This document shows, in pieces, positions 1 through 11,259 of a DNA stretch of 64,000 nt (positions within the stretch are counted from its first letter, which is position 1; the number at the start of each line of letters is the position of its first letter). The stretch spans positions 35,252,501-35,316,500 of the forward strand of contig NC_092568.1 in assembly GCF_037975245.1 (NCBI RefSeq). Direction: 5' to 3'. The notes under the pieces are model-generated. The model worked only from the letters and a program-made list of their open reading frames with translations, had not been told where the DNA came from and did no database searches. The DNA is from Apostichopus japonicus (lineage: Eukaryota; Echinodermata; Holothuroidea; Aspidochirotida; Stichopodidae). The position numbers were made by a program, and so were the translations under genes.

Positions 1-957
1 TCGAGAAAAAATGCCTTGCCCAAAGACACAACATAACAGGATTATATATAAAACAAAAGCATTAGCCACTCGGCCTCCACGCTCCTCTTGGTTTGCTTAT
101 TCTAAGCTATTTTTTCCTGTGAGTGCACGCCATGTTAGGATGGGAGGAGCAGAAGGGAGGGGTGGGGCAAGCACAACCACGGTCCACCCCTCTAGTATGG
201 TGTGCATGATCATCATCCATACCCCCCATGCATTGTTTCATGGACCGCTGGGCTATCATAGTCAAACCCGGTTACTGTGTAGCCCGTTATACCAGCAGAA
301 TTGCCTGTAAGGTTTCATAATAGTATGTACGATTGTATGAAACATAAGTAAAGAAAGAGGCTTGAGACCACGACGTCACTACCATTTTGAAAAAAAAAAC
401 CTATTCTCTGGTCATTCTGTTTGCAGAAAGAATGATGATAATCTAAGAAATCAATTTAATTTTCCCTAGTTATAATAATTCTACATTCCAACTATAAACA
501 GATTAGTGATTGCTACATTGCCCACAAATTGCCACCCATAAGCCAAAGAATAATAGGTTTTCCTTGTAATAATTTTTACAAAGGCCGGTAGCGTCTGGCG
601 CTTACCCGGGATTTTTCATGGGGTGTCCCATCACCTTTAAGAGATTTCTCTACTGTACGAAAGTGTGCTTAGATGCCAAATGGTGTAATTTGTTGCCCTT
701 CTAAGGCAAGACTATACTAACATCATTGGCGCCTTTAGGAGTTCCGGGTAAATTTGGGGCATCCAAGTTCATGGTGATGTCACATATAGGGCCATCAGCT
801 GAAGGTCGAAATTCGCTTGTTTCGTTCCAGCAACTGCGGGTCTAAAATTTCTCTACAGCATTGAATACAAGGCGCCAGTTAGATATCTGTACCATGTGGT
901 ATGAATTGTCCAATGAGCCATGAGTTCTGTGTGCAATCTTTGTAGAAAACAACAAAC
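1..957. other. No gene recognised; contains left arm of an inverted pair
   Basis: I see no coding region here. The only structure noted is at 790-847, an arm that recurs in reverse orientation at 5171-5242. The first exon of the decayed gene starts right after this stretch. Confidence 0.5.
790..847 (+). repeat. Left arm of an inverted repeat pair (partner 5171-5242)
   Basis: The arm reads GGCCATCAGCTGAAG and later TTTCGTTCCAGCAAC, ending with GGGTCTA. The reverse complement of 5171-5242 shows the same blocks in the same order with some mismatches and small gaps. The arms enclose the decayed gene and the 4164-4630 MITE. They may be the ends of a large element, or two independent copies of a short dispersed repeat. 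I found no target duplication outside them. Confidence 0.55.
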
Positions 958-2897
958 ATGGCGGCTCCCACGGGCGCTAGTCAGTCTCCGACGCACGGAA
1001 ATCTACAGTGCTCAGTGCACATTGAATCTGTAAAATTTGAAGCAGTCAAGGCACTGACGAATAAACGACGGACTAAAGTTACTTCCTGCGCTAAAGATTG
1101 GCTTAATCTCAGCGGCGGAGACAGTGATATCGCCGTACTACTGATTACTCCATGCCCTACTACGATCAAGCGTGTGTTCAACAGCATAGTAGTATGATGG
1201 GGTTCCACGATAAGTGTTACAGGCGGTTCATTGATAGCAAGCACATTGCTGCAAGAAAACGGACAGTTCCAGAGGAGACCCCATATGATTTTAAACGAAG
1301 AATTGACGGAAAAGATCGAGGAAACCAAGCAGAAGCTCTGGTGTATTGCCTGTTCAATTTATTATATGTGGGAAAAGAAACAATACATTACTCGGCGTTG
1401 CAAACGGGTGCAGGGCAAGCTGCAGCAGGCAGAGACTTTCGATGGAGGTAAGCCTAAGCATACTACACGACTCTACTTGTACTTCTGTGGCATAGTTGAA
1501 GTGTTAAGAGAAGTTGCATAATGCAAGATCAGTAGCTCTTGAGGGATAGAATCCAAGTCAAAGGGCACAGTGTTGGACCTGAACATAATATAATTAGTGG
1601 CATGGTCATCTGATTTGTTTTGTTATAAGTTGGTAGGAATGGAAATTTGTTTCAAATTCTCCATCTGGGGCACTAGCCTAAGTGTTAAATACAGGCTTCA
1701 TAGTTTTCTTACTGTGGCCCTTTATTTGAATGATAGAGATATTATATTAGTTAGAAAAATAAGTGTAACAAAGGTGCAATAAGGTTAGGTTTGCAAGGTC
1801 TTATGGTCAGCCTGTCTAGCTTTACCAAAATGAACAAGTATCTGTCTCCTTTATTATTAGTAACAGATATAATCTACCATTGTATAATTTAAACCATAAC
1901 ATTAAGAGATACTGTACTGTCAAAAAAGCCTGTTTTAATTCTTTTTTGCATGACACTGGTTTGCAAAATTTGAATGTGTCTTTGTTTGTCCATAGAAGAT
2001 GAGCAGATCACATGGTATATAAATAAAATTGTCTTAGTTCTTATTTGTTCAAACTTACATTTTGATCAACAGAAAATGCAAAACAATTTGTTTTTTTTTA
2101 TTTCATTTTATTAAAGTATTGCTTCGACAAGCAGCAGAGCGGAAAAAAGATGAGCCCAGATTTTATGAATATTAGAGGAAAAGACCGTGTTGCCATTGAA
2201 GTGAGGTACCACTCTCTATGTTGAAGAAACTAGATACAATTCTTGACAAGGAAGACATACAGATCTTGAAAGGTAAAGTACTCTCTTCAATGTGTGGTTC
2301 AGGGGTGGATCTAGGACTTTTGGAATATGGGGGTCCTCCCCCAAGGAAAATTAAAAAATTCTCTAAACGCTTTGAAATGCAATATCAGGTTAATCTTTCC
2401 ATTGAAATTATTAAAGTAATTTGCAACATATTTCTAGCTGAATTGTTATTATATTGGTACCCCATCATAAAATGTGAGACTCAAAAATATCCAATTTCAT
2501 GGTACAAGGTGTTCTGTTCATCTCCTCCTCAGAGCAGAGTTTACCACCAACAAAAGATGCTCTGATCCAGCATGTTAAGCGCTGCACCAACCAGGCTGCT
2601 ATTCACAGTAGGGCATTGCAGCAAAGGATTGATGCACTCTCACCAGAGGGACATGGATGGAAACTTGAAAATGATGGCCTTATAATCACTTGGATGACGA
2701 AGCCACCTGACCCAGATGTTTTGCTTCAGTGTGTCAGCAGTAGCTGTAGAGTCGGCAAATGTCTTAAAGGAAGATGTTCCTGAATGAATGCACAACTACC
2801 GTGTACAGACCTATGTAAATATAGAAATTGCAGCAACTTCCAAGAAGATGTTGAGATTGTTGATGCAGGGGAAGATGATTTGGAGGATGAACTGTGA
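958..2897 (+). pseudogene. Decayed three-exon gene of a repetitive, transposon-like zinc-binding family
   Basis: I reconstruct three exons. Exon 1 (958-1447) starts ATGGCGGC and ends at a GTAAGC donor. It has a one-base frame change between the start and the segment GFHDKCYRRF, and another frame for CIACSIYY and KLQQAETFDG. Exon 2 (2117-2272) follows a TTAAAG acceptor and encodes LLRQAAERKKDEP, then after a frameshift GKDRVAIEVRYH, then stops. Exon 3 (2533-2897) follows CTCCTCCTCAG and encodes LPPTKDALIQHVKR and SPEGHGW. It is interrupted by a TGA at 2781-2783, probably a former Cys codon in a Cys-rich tail, but stays open to a natural-looking acidic end (EDDLEDEL) with a stop at 2895-2897. 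From memory, this architecture (HxxCY modules, then LPPT and SPEGHGW, then a Cys-rich tail) occurs in many uncharacterised, highly repeated proteins of marine invertebrates. The middle of the usual protein seems to be missing. No biochemical function is claimed. Confidence 0.72.
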
Positions 2898-4163
2898 TGG
2901 TGTTAAATCTTGATATCTTAGTCTGAAATTTTAATCAAGTTTGAAGTTTGTGAAGAGGGTTAACTTTTTCAAAGTCATGTTGTCATTATTTTGTTCCCCA
3001 GAGTTTAAAGGAACCAGAAAACATGATCTTATTCATATATTCATTTTAGCTATTAGTAGTTTTACGTAGATTACCCTACCTACCAGACACCTTATGATAA
3101 ATATCCACATTTTCTTCAAATCACACTTTTTTTGCTGAGAGGGGAGGGGGGAGGAAGGTGTTATGGGCATGCTTTACCTCTTGCATATTCACAACTACAT
3201 TTACTGATGACGATGAGGCAAATACCACGTCCTGAAACCAGTCAGAGGTTTATATACTGTTGTTGGGGAACCATCGCCCCTGACCCTGTTCCAATATCAC
3301 GGTTCTTTATTGTTTTGCCGTAACATTTCGTTACCTGTTTTATTCATATTGTTAACACGTTTTGTGCATCTGTTCAAGTTTTGACTGAAGGATATTCAAG
3401 TCTTTAGTGACTTTTATTTCATCTAATTTATCTTCACCTCTACTACGGAATGGACTTTCCCTTTTCCATACCATATCTGACTTCCATGCAGTGAATTGAA
3501 GTGGATCCTGTTATAACTAGTACAACTGTCCTTGGATGAACTTTTAATCACTTATTAATTCCTCGCCGCGCCTTTTGATGAAGAACCTGTATCTTGAATC
3601 ATCGCAAAGGCCCAGCTCTACTACACCATTGAGTGTATCGACCCAGTCTTAATAGATACATTATTTCTTTCTATCTGGGGCTTAAGTTAACTGTCTTCGT
3701 TATTCACTTATTTGTACCATTCACCTTTATTATTCATATTGTGAATATAGAACTATTATTATTCAAAATACCATTCGAAACCTTGTCGATCTTTTCTTTT
3801 ATACGTTAACTCCATTGGAAACACTTTTTGCAGGAATACGAATTATAAACATGTCGTTTCCGTAACATGGAGAAAGTACCTAGTTTTGCAGAAGACTGTA
3901 GAAAGAGTACTAACGTAACGGATATATACCGACTAACTTTATTTCACATCTACGATATGCCATGATGTCTTAGTGTGCCAACTTATATATTGATTTATAC
4001 AAAAGAAATAATTCACTGGTCTTGGGGCATTGGCACATCTCACTGTAACTAGGGATTTAGCTACATGTAAAGTAGAGGGGGAGGGGGTCACATGTGTAAA
4101 ACAGTTTGGATGGGGAGTGTAACAATTATGGAGAGGAACTTTTCATTATATGTGTATATTTAC
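2898..4163. other. Non-coding stretch, nothing recognised
   Basis: This stretch lies downstream of the decayed gene. It is AT-rich with short G runs. I see no gene, tRNA or repeat that I can support. Confidence 0.4.
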
Positions 4164-4630
4164 CAGGCATGAGACTCTTCCGCGGAAACGCGGATTTCAG
4201 ATTATTTTGTTTTTCATTTTCGCGTTTTTTCTCGTAATTCGCGTTTTTTATTATTTTTTATTATTTTTTTAATTTAATTTATTTATTTATTTATTTATTT
4301 ATTTTTTTTGCCGAACATGCTGGACTGTGAAGGGAAGGAACACCGAATTTGACCAGTGGTGGAATCAAGTAGCACAAAGCAAGCAAAAAAGCCTTTTTTT
4401 GGTTCAAAAAAGCTAATGGATAAATTATACAAGCAGAAATTCCACAATTTTTTGGCGAGTTACGTGATGTGATAGATTCCATCTAGAGTCCACCATTTTG
4501 CATTTAAGCCCACCTTACCTGACAAAAAAATTCTAAAGGGGAGGGGGACACCCCCTCCCCTTAAACCCCTCCCCCAGGACGGCGATCAATAAATTTCAGA
4601 TTTTTTTTCCCCGGCTCAGTCTCATCCCTG
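4164..4630. mobile_element. hAT-like MITE with 6-bp target duplication
   Basis: The left end CAGGCATGAGACT and the right end AGTCTCATCCCTG are imperfect inverted repeats, continuing inward as CCGCGG and CCCCGG. ATTTAC lies immediately outside both ends (4158-4163 and 4631-4636). The 467-bp interior is AT-rich on the left, has an ATTT microsatellite around 4270-4305, and contains no transposase. CAGG...CCTG ends suggest hAT, but only 6 of the usual 8 duplicated bases match, so the class is tentative. Confidence 0.6.
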
Positions 4631-5170
4631 ATTTACGCATACATGCACAGACGAAATGCATTCATAACATAGGGGGAAAATCTAAAAATATTTGATTTAT
4701 TACAAAGCATTATATCTGAGTTTATTAAAAGTGGTACATTTTCATAATTAAAACCCTTAAGGTATAATGTGCAAAAATTGTATTTCATATTTCAAAGTTG
4801 AAAATGTGATTTTTTACCATTTTGGCGAAAATGGAGGGGGGGGGGGGGGGCACAACTTGTAATGCCTGAAAACAACCCTCACTGACCCTTAGACCAGAAT
4901 CCTCTTCCACCATTCTTGTAACCCTGACCCAACTATTATATACAAAAAAATATATCAGTCGTAATTAAACATATAAGAAAAGAGTGGTATGTATGCACCA
5001 CTGTACCAAATCTAACGTTAGCACATGTGTTCCTAATACCTAGCATCGTAGCACGTAATGTCTACATAACATATCCAATTTCAAGGGTGCGTTACAAAAA
5101 TACTGCAGGAAATTTTTTGGAGAACTTTTGATATAATGTTTGTGATGCATTAAACTACCCAAAAATGCAT

Positions 5171-5242
5171 TAAAAGTCTAGACCCGGTGTTGCTGGAACG
5201 AAACTGATTTTACAGCCACATTTTGAGCTTCAGCTGATGGCC
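5171..5242 (-). repeat. Right arm of inverted pair (partner 790-847)
   Basis: In reverse complement this reads GGCCATCAGCTGAAG, then TTTCGTTCCAGCAAC, then GGGTCTA, matching the left arm about 4.4 kb away. Confidence 0.55.
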
Positions 5243-5249
5243 TAATATA

Positions 5250-6990
5250 CACAATCAGCATTGAGCGTGTGTTTTTATTTTGAGGTATCAAAAAACTACA
5301 CCTCAAGGTCCCCACCCCTACAAAAATGTCTCCTAAGATCTTCGCTTCTTCACGCCTCCATTTTGTGTGTTTGTGACGCTGGCCCCACAGGTTCAATTCC
5401 CATCTCGAGTATGGCTGTCAAAAGCTGTAATGTTAGTTTTTTTTTCAACTTCCGGTGCAGTCCAATAGCTGTACTGCAGTTGTTGTTGATTCCATTGTAG
5501 TGGTAAGAAATTGATTCGGGTTAACTGTGTTCACTAGTTAGGTTCGACAAGGCTCTCCTGCAGTGGCGACGGACAGGTTGATACCTACTCTCTCAGCATT
5601 CCGGAAAGTGGCTAAAGGCTGAGAATTGACTCACGTCTGTCGGATTGGGACATTAAATGACGACCCCGGGAACAGGATCAGATTGTAATAGTTACAAACC
5701 TGCCTCTCTTGTACTCTGAGCACTGTGCGAAACTACAAGGAAGATTAAATCACAAACGAGACAAGTCGACAAGGGGCCCCGGTATATAAACACAAAATTA
5801 GTATACACGCAAGTCTGGTATATGCAAATTCGGTATACACACAAAATTACTTGCGCGACGACTCTCCATGGAACTGCTACTCTGAGTAGCAGTTCCCTGG
5901 ACGCACCAATAGAAGAAAAAAAATGAGGCATGTGCAATAAATCTTCCTAGGTAATATGTTATGTTATTAACAATGTTATATTTTTAATCTTAGTTGCTAC
6001 AGAATACCGATACTGTATCAGCTTATAGGCAGGGACGTACCTAGGACTGGTAGGACTAGGGGTTGTAGGGTAAAAAAAAATCGACTAGGGTTAGTCTTTA
6101 AAGCCCATAAATTACGACTGCGGCACAAACTCGATTGCGCACGAAACGCAAAGTTTTTTTCCAGCCGTATTATCGTGTCCGATCTTACGGTCATATGACG
6201 TCATGTTGAAATACAAACAGAAGGTATGTTAAACAAACAAAGTTAGAGACATCAGTTGTCATAAATGAAAAGAGTTGAAGTAAAAATGATTCAATCAGAC
6301 TTGCAACTCGTAATACATGCATGACATCATATACATTCTTACTTTCTATTTCAATCTTTAACTCTCAATTAAACTAAATATTCACAGAAGCACGGAGTGC
6401 TGCACTGTTCGACAATTATTCGCTGTTGTTGGACCGAAAAGAGACTGGGGATAGGAGAACTTTGTCATATGTACTTTTTTTGATATCACTGGCATGTGAC
6501 GTGATTCTCAAATGAGATGTAGGTCTACATTCTACATAAAATACGCGTTTTTCGCATTATGTGCAAAATGCGCTTTTCCCTTATACCCCTCCCCACGACC
6601 GTCACCATTTCTCCATTTCCACTCTGCTTTGTAAATCAGACACGAACGCATGATTTCGCCATGGAGGTCGAATTCACGATAATGATCTGTATCCTGTGGA
6701 GTCTTAGGGGAGGGGTGGCCCCTTAATTTTCAATATTTATTTATATGATGGTCGTCCGAACCATTCGACCCCCCCCCCCCCCAGCGTATGGGCCTGCATA
6801 TATCTCATTTTTCGAAATGCCCTTGGATGCAAATCGGAGCAATCAGTTACACATCCATGTACTAAAATAGTTTTTGATCGCTCGTTCTTTTCACAATCGC
6901 TTTTGCGATCCCAACATTTCTGATGGTATTATTTCCTCTGCCCCCCGCTTGCTACGCCATTGGTCCCTTTCGCAGTACCCTGATCGGTAC
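5250..6990. other. Non-coding; degraded GCAGGG..GTA-type MITE remnants
   Basis: No gene is recognised. At 6027 a segment starts GGCAGGGACGTACCTAGG. C-rich segments ending CAGCGTATGGGCCTGC (about 6800) and GCTTGCTACGCCATTGG (about 6963) look like reverse-oriented ends of the same class. The boundaries are too decayed to fix. Confidence 0.35.
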
Positions 6991-7000
6991 AGAGAGAGAG

Positions 7001-7240
7001 TTTTTTTGTTGATTTGTTAAGGTTTTACGGCTCAGTTTCTAACCAATTGGTTTAAGTTGCGCCGACGACGGCCTTTTTTCAGTTGTGGCGCACTGCGCTT
7101 GTGTTCCCTACTCCATTGCTTGAGCACCAAGCACAATAGCAGTAGGTTCCAGTCTTCGGTATGACCCAGCCAGGAGTCGAACCCCTAACCTACCGGCTGC
7201 AAGTCGGATGCTCTAACCACGTGACCATGCAGTCGGTCTG
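7001..7240 (-). mobile_element. tRNA-derived SINE with target duplication
   Basis: On the minus strand the element starts near 7240 with a tRNA-like head. It shows an A box TGGTCACGTGG and a perfect B box GGTTCGACTCC, spaced as in a tRNA, followed by a non-tRNA body and an A-rich end (the T run at 7001-7007 on the plus strand). Direct repeats AGAGAGAGAG (6991-7000) and AGAGAAAGAG (7241-7250) flank it, matching at 9 of 10 positions. An internal RNA polymerase III promoter is implied by the boxes. I do not recognise the family name. Confidence 0.8.
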
Positions 7241-7793
7241 AGAGAAAGAGAAAGGGGAAGGGGGGGGGGAGTACAACTAAACGACAAATGTAAAGAGGTT
7301 GTCGGAACTGTAGCGAAATTTTATCATCAATTCTAAAAACATTTGCACTTCATCACAGTGTGTCTACAATTGTCAGTTGATTTTACTACACAACCATCAA
7401 TTGCCTTTCACCATCAACAGACCAGCAATTCCTTTTGAAATCATCTCTTTTGTTCACTGCTGGTCAGCCTATTTAACATTGTGACTCAACAGAATAAATC
7501 AAGCAAGCCCACCTTTTGTTGAAATATCTTCACTACCGAACCCTAGTAGATGTTTTTGTATCATGGCAACAACTAGCCAATCAAGAGACAGTCTGGAAAA
7601 AAACACATGACTCAATTTTGTGGATACATACCATGTGCAGCCATTTTAGTAGAAGGACTTCACCCTGGAAGCAAGAAATCTCTGCTAGACACATGCAACT
7701 GTATATTACAACTCATCTGCACTACGTTATGTTTTATCAGCTGCAATAACTACCAAGAGGAATTTTCATATAGATTTAATCCATTGGATATAA

Positions 7794-7987
<194 letters not shown>

Positions 7988-8181
7988 GCAGTAGCAGTAG
8001 TATTATTGTTATTAACTATGATACTTTTAAATGAGGTGTAAGAAATCGGCCTGACATTTCGACTGTAGAAAACAGTCGAAACGTCAGGCCGACTTCATAC
8101 ATCTTATTCTTCAACCTTGGTGATTTTGTGGATAAGCAGTTTTTATCAGCTACGTTATTTTACTTTTAAATTTGGTTATAT

Positions 8182-8610
8182 CAGGGTTGTCCAACCTTTT
8201 GATGAGGAGGGCCACCTCGAATGATTATGATAAAGGAGGGGCCGCATGAGCCTACAAGCTCCTGTGGCATATCCAGGGTTTCGTGCCAGAGCGGCAAATT
8301 TCAGTGGCCCCGCTAGGGGTCTGTATGGGAAATGAAGTTTCCATACAAGTGGAGCGCCACCGTAGGTTGGCGCGTGGCGTGCAAGAATAAAAATCGCCCA
8401 AAAGACCCCCAGATTGCAGGAAATGACACTTCACAAGCCTTCTGATCTGTATCAAAACAATCTTCATATTGAGATATAATGATCTCTGAAATTTATCAAA
8501 AAAGAATTCCTGGGTAAAAGTGCATTTGTAAATTAATGAGGTTGGCGGGCCGGACGGGACCTTGCGGCGGGCCGCACTGTGGCCCGCGGGCCGTAGGTTG
8601 GACAACCCTG
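8182..8610. mobile_element. hAT MITE with exact 8-bp target duplication
   Basis: The ends CAGGGTTGTCCAACCT and AGGTTGGACAACCCTG are a perfect 16-bp inverted repeat. GGTTATAT occurs immediately outside each end (8174-8181 and 8611-8618). The 8-bp duplication and CAG...CTG ends fit the hAT superfamily. The 429-bp interior has no transposase. It does contain, at about 8352-8440, a core (AGCGCCACC, then TTGGCGCG, then CAGGAAATGACACTTC) also found in MITEs here with different ends. Confidence 0.92.
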
Positions 8611-8619
8611 GGTTATATA

Positions 8620-8890
8620 GAAGACGTGGAACATCCGGTCAATTTCTAATTACTACATGCATTTTTGGATTGTCAGATGCTTTAACGTTTCATATCAGAA
8701 TAATAATCTGATATATCAGAATAATAATCTGATATACCAGATTAAGAAAATTTTCTTTCATGGCCCTAATGGGCTTTCGTACTACGGAGTTCACCAGCTA
8801 AAGGTCCGCTTGGTTAACGGGCTCGTAGGGGGGGGGGGCTGGGGCGTATTCTGGTTTAGTTCGGGTAGTAACCAGCTGGGTGAGGTATCT
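8620..8890. other. Short direct repeats, otherwise unremarkable
   Basis: Near 8694-8742 a unit close to CAGAATAATAATCTGATATA is repeated twice with a third partial copy. No gene is seen. Confidence 0.5.
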
Positions 8891-8894
8891 GTGC

Positions 8895-9225
8895 CGGTGT
8901 ATTTGTGCGGGTAGAGTTTTCCCGGAGGTAATTGCTGGGGGATGGGGTTAATTTTCCTCGGGGGTATTTGTCCTCGTGGGTGTATGTCCGGGGGTAGTTG
9001 TCCCGGGGTAGTTGTCTGGGGGGTACTTATCCTCGGGGGTATTTGTCCTCGGTGGTGTATGTCTGGGGGGTATTTGTCCGGGGGGTAGTTGTCCTCGTAG
9101 GTATTCGTCCTCGGGGGTTTTTGTCCGGGGGGTGATTGTCAGGGGGGTACTTGTCCCGGGGGTATGAGTCCGGGGGTATATGTCCGGGGGGGGGGGGGTA
9201 TTTGTCCGGGGGTTATTTGTCCGGC
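8895..9225. repeat. G-rich minisatellite
   Basis: Variable units of about 17-20 bases built on GGGGGTATTTGTCCTC / GGGGTAGTTGTCC are repeated through this stretch on the plus strand. The strand is strongly G over C and the open frames across it are low complexity. Confidence 0.9.
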
Positions 9226-9227
9226 AA

Positions 9228-9357
<130 letters not shown>

Positions 9358-9589
9358 TCATTTGCCTTTGTCGTTTACCTCCATTTCATTAACATAAAGT
9401 CTGTTCATCTTTCGAGATCCGGCTGTAGGAATCACAAATGATTTTAAGTTGGTTATCATCATGTTTGATCTCTAAAGAAGGGCAAAATATGTTTCCAAAA
9501 CAGAACTAGTATTGTTCGATACAGGTGACAACGCCTACAGTGGAATTACGATCTGCGTTACCGGTTCGAACCTCTGGATATACAATCAG

Positions 9590-9664
9590 CGTCCATGGCC
9601 TAATAGTTAGGGAGGCCCGTGTTCGAACCCCAGTGGAGGCAGGAAGTTTTATACACTGTTTTTG
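9590..9664 (+). mobile_element. Partial tRNA-like SINE head
   Basis: TGGCCTAATAGTTAGGG resembles an A box region and GTTCGAACCCC is a near-perfect B box, followed by a short tail and a T run. The spacing between the boxes is shorter than in a tRNA, so this is at best a degraded or internally deleted SINE. Confidence 0.4.
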
Positions 9665-9687
9665 ATTTTCCAACTACTTACGATTTC

Positions 9688-9690
<3 letters not shown>

Positions 9691-9740
<50 letters not shown>

Positions 9741-9752
9741 TATATATATATA
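9691..9752. repeat. (AT)n microsatellite
   Basis: Alternating AT dinucleotides with one TTAA interruption. Confidence 0.95.
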
Positions 9753-9759
9753 TTTACGA

Positions 9760-11255
9760 GCGTATTATAATTTTGATAAGATTGTCTGAAAAATGCATAT
9801 ATCAATTGAACACGTTAGAAAAAAAAAATTGGGGAGACTTATTGGGAGGCTGATAATAAAATGAATGTTAAAAGCGAATTACGATCACTATAACGAAAAT
9901 CAGTATCTGATGTTTACAGAGAATTTTGATTGATTGGAATCTAGGTTAAACATTGTCTGTGTTTGCCAACTGCGCTCTGTCTCTTTATCAAACACATAAA
10001 TTTTATACAAGTACTGGTATTAATATATTAATACAGTTGATGAAACTTTGTCATCTCTGTTAGATATTTTCAACATGTCAATTTTAGGTATAGTGAGCCA
10101 TCCATTTTCAATTCTGAACATTTTATTTTTCGCTCAGAATCTTTCTTCGTAGTATAACTCATATACTTTGATTTTTCACGAAATTTTTGCTTAAAATGTT
10201 GTGATATTTTGTAAATGCATCTGGCAATAACAGAATGGATGATGTCACTCTCTCTCCCTCCAACTCTCTTTATTTCTTGATGAATGTCTTCATGACTTGA
10301 TATGTTTTGTAAAGTTAACCGAAAACTGTTCGAACAGCCACTAATTTTTTTAAATTTATTCTATTAAATCTTCCAAAAAGTTTTGGTTCCAATTGTTGGC
10401 TTCTTGGATAATTTGAGACTCTCTGTTGGGAATATCGTTCCTCCAGGGAGTTGAAATTGACATTTAAAACAAACAAGTAGAGACTGTGTCATACTACGTC
10501 TTATACAACATTTTATCTATAGAAATGTTACTAGCTGAATAATCAGCCCGGACAATTTTATGTCACAGATCTGTCAAAATTAACCCACGCAACAATTGAA
10601 CAAGCCATGCTGTTAACAATTACCTATACATATAACATTTTATATAATTCAGTGCTTGGAACATTGATGTTTCATTATGCAATGAGTTCGGGAGCCGACA
10701 ATACAAGAAAACGAAGTTAATCAGCCTATTGGCGCCAGTCATCGAATTTAATATACCTGGAACTCTCATTTCACAGTAGGAAAACGTAACAACCACGGAG
10801 GGTCATGTGACGTGCTCCCATGTGCTACTAAAATCTTATTTAACCATTTGCGGTCAGTTCGAAGAGATAAACGTTCAGTGCATGGACACGGAACTTCACT
10901 ATCTATAACGGGCATTTACAGAAAATTTGAGAACAATTGTTTAGGTTTGGATGATAGCGTTGTTGAGGTTTTCTTTTCCGTCTCGTAAAATCTTGATCTG
11001 CATGGACCCTTGGCCCCGGGCCCCACGTAAATCATATGCTGTATACAAAATATGCGTCATCAAAAAAGTTTTATTTTTCTTGCAGTTGACCCAAACCTAT
11101 ACAGTTTACAATTACCAAATATGATTGTTTTTGCTAACACTGGACATCCTTACAGATTTAGTTAGTTTAAATTAGTAGGAAAAAAAGGATCAGGAGGGTC
11201 ACTTAAGTCCCCATCAAGGACCCTATAGAGAGAGAGAAAAAAACTGAAGACACAA
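9760..11255. other. Non-coding stretch, nothing recognised
   Basis: This is AT-rich, apparently unique sequence between the AT microsatellite and the LINE 3' end. I could not support any gene, RNA or repeat in it. Confidence 0.4.
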
Positions 11256-11259
11256 ACAT

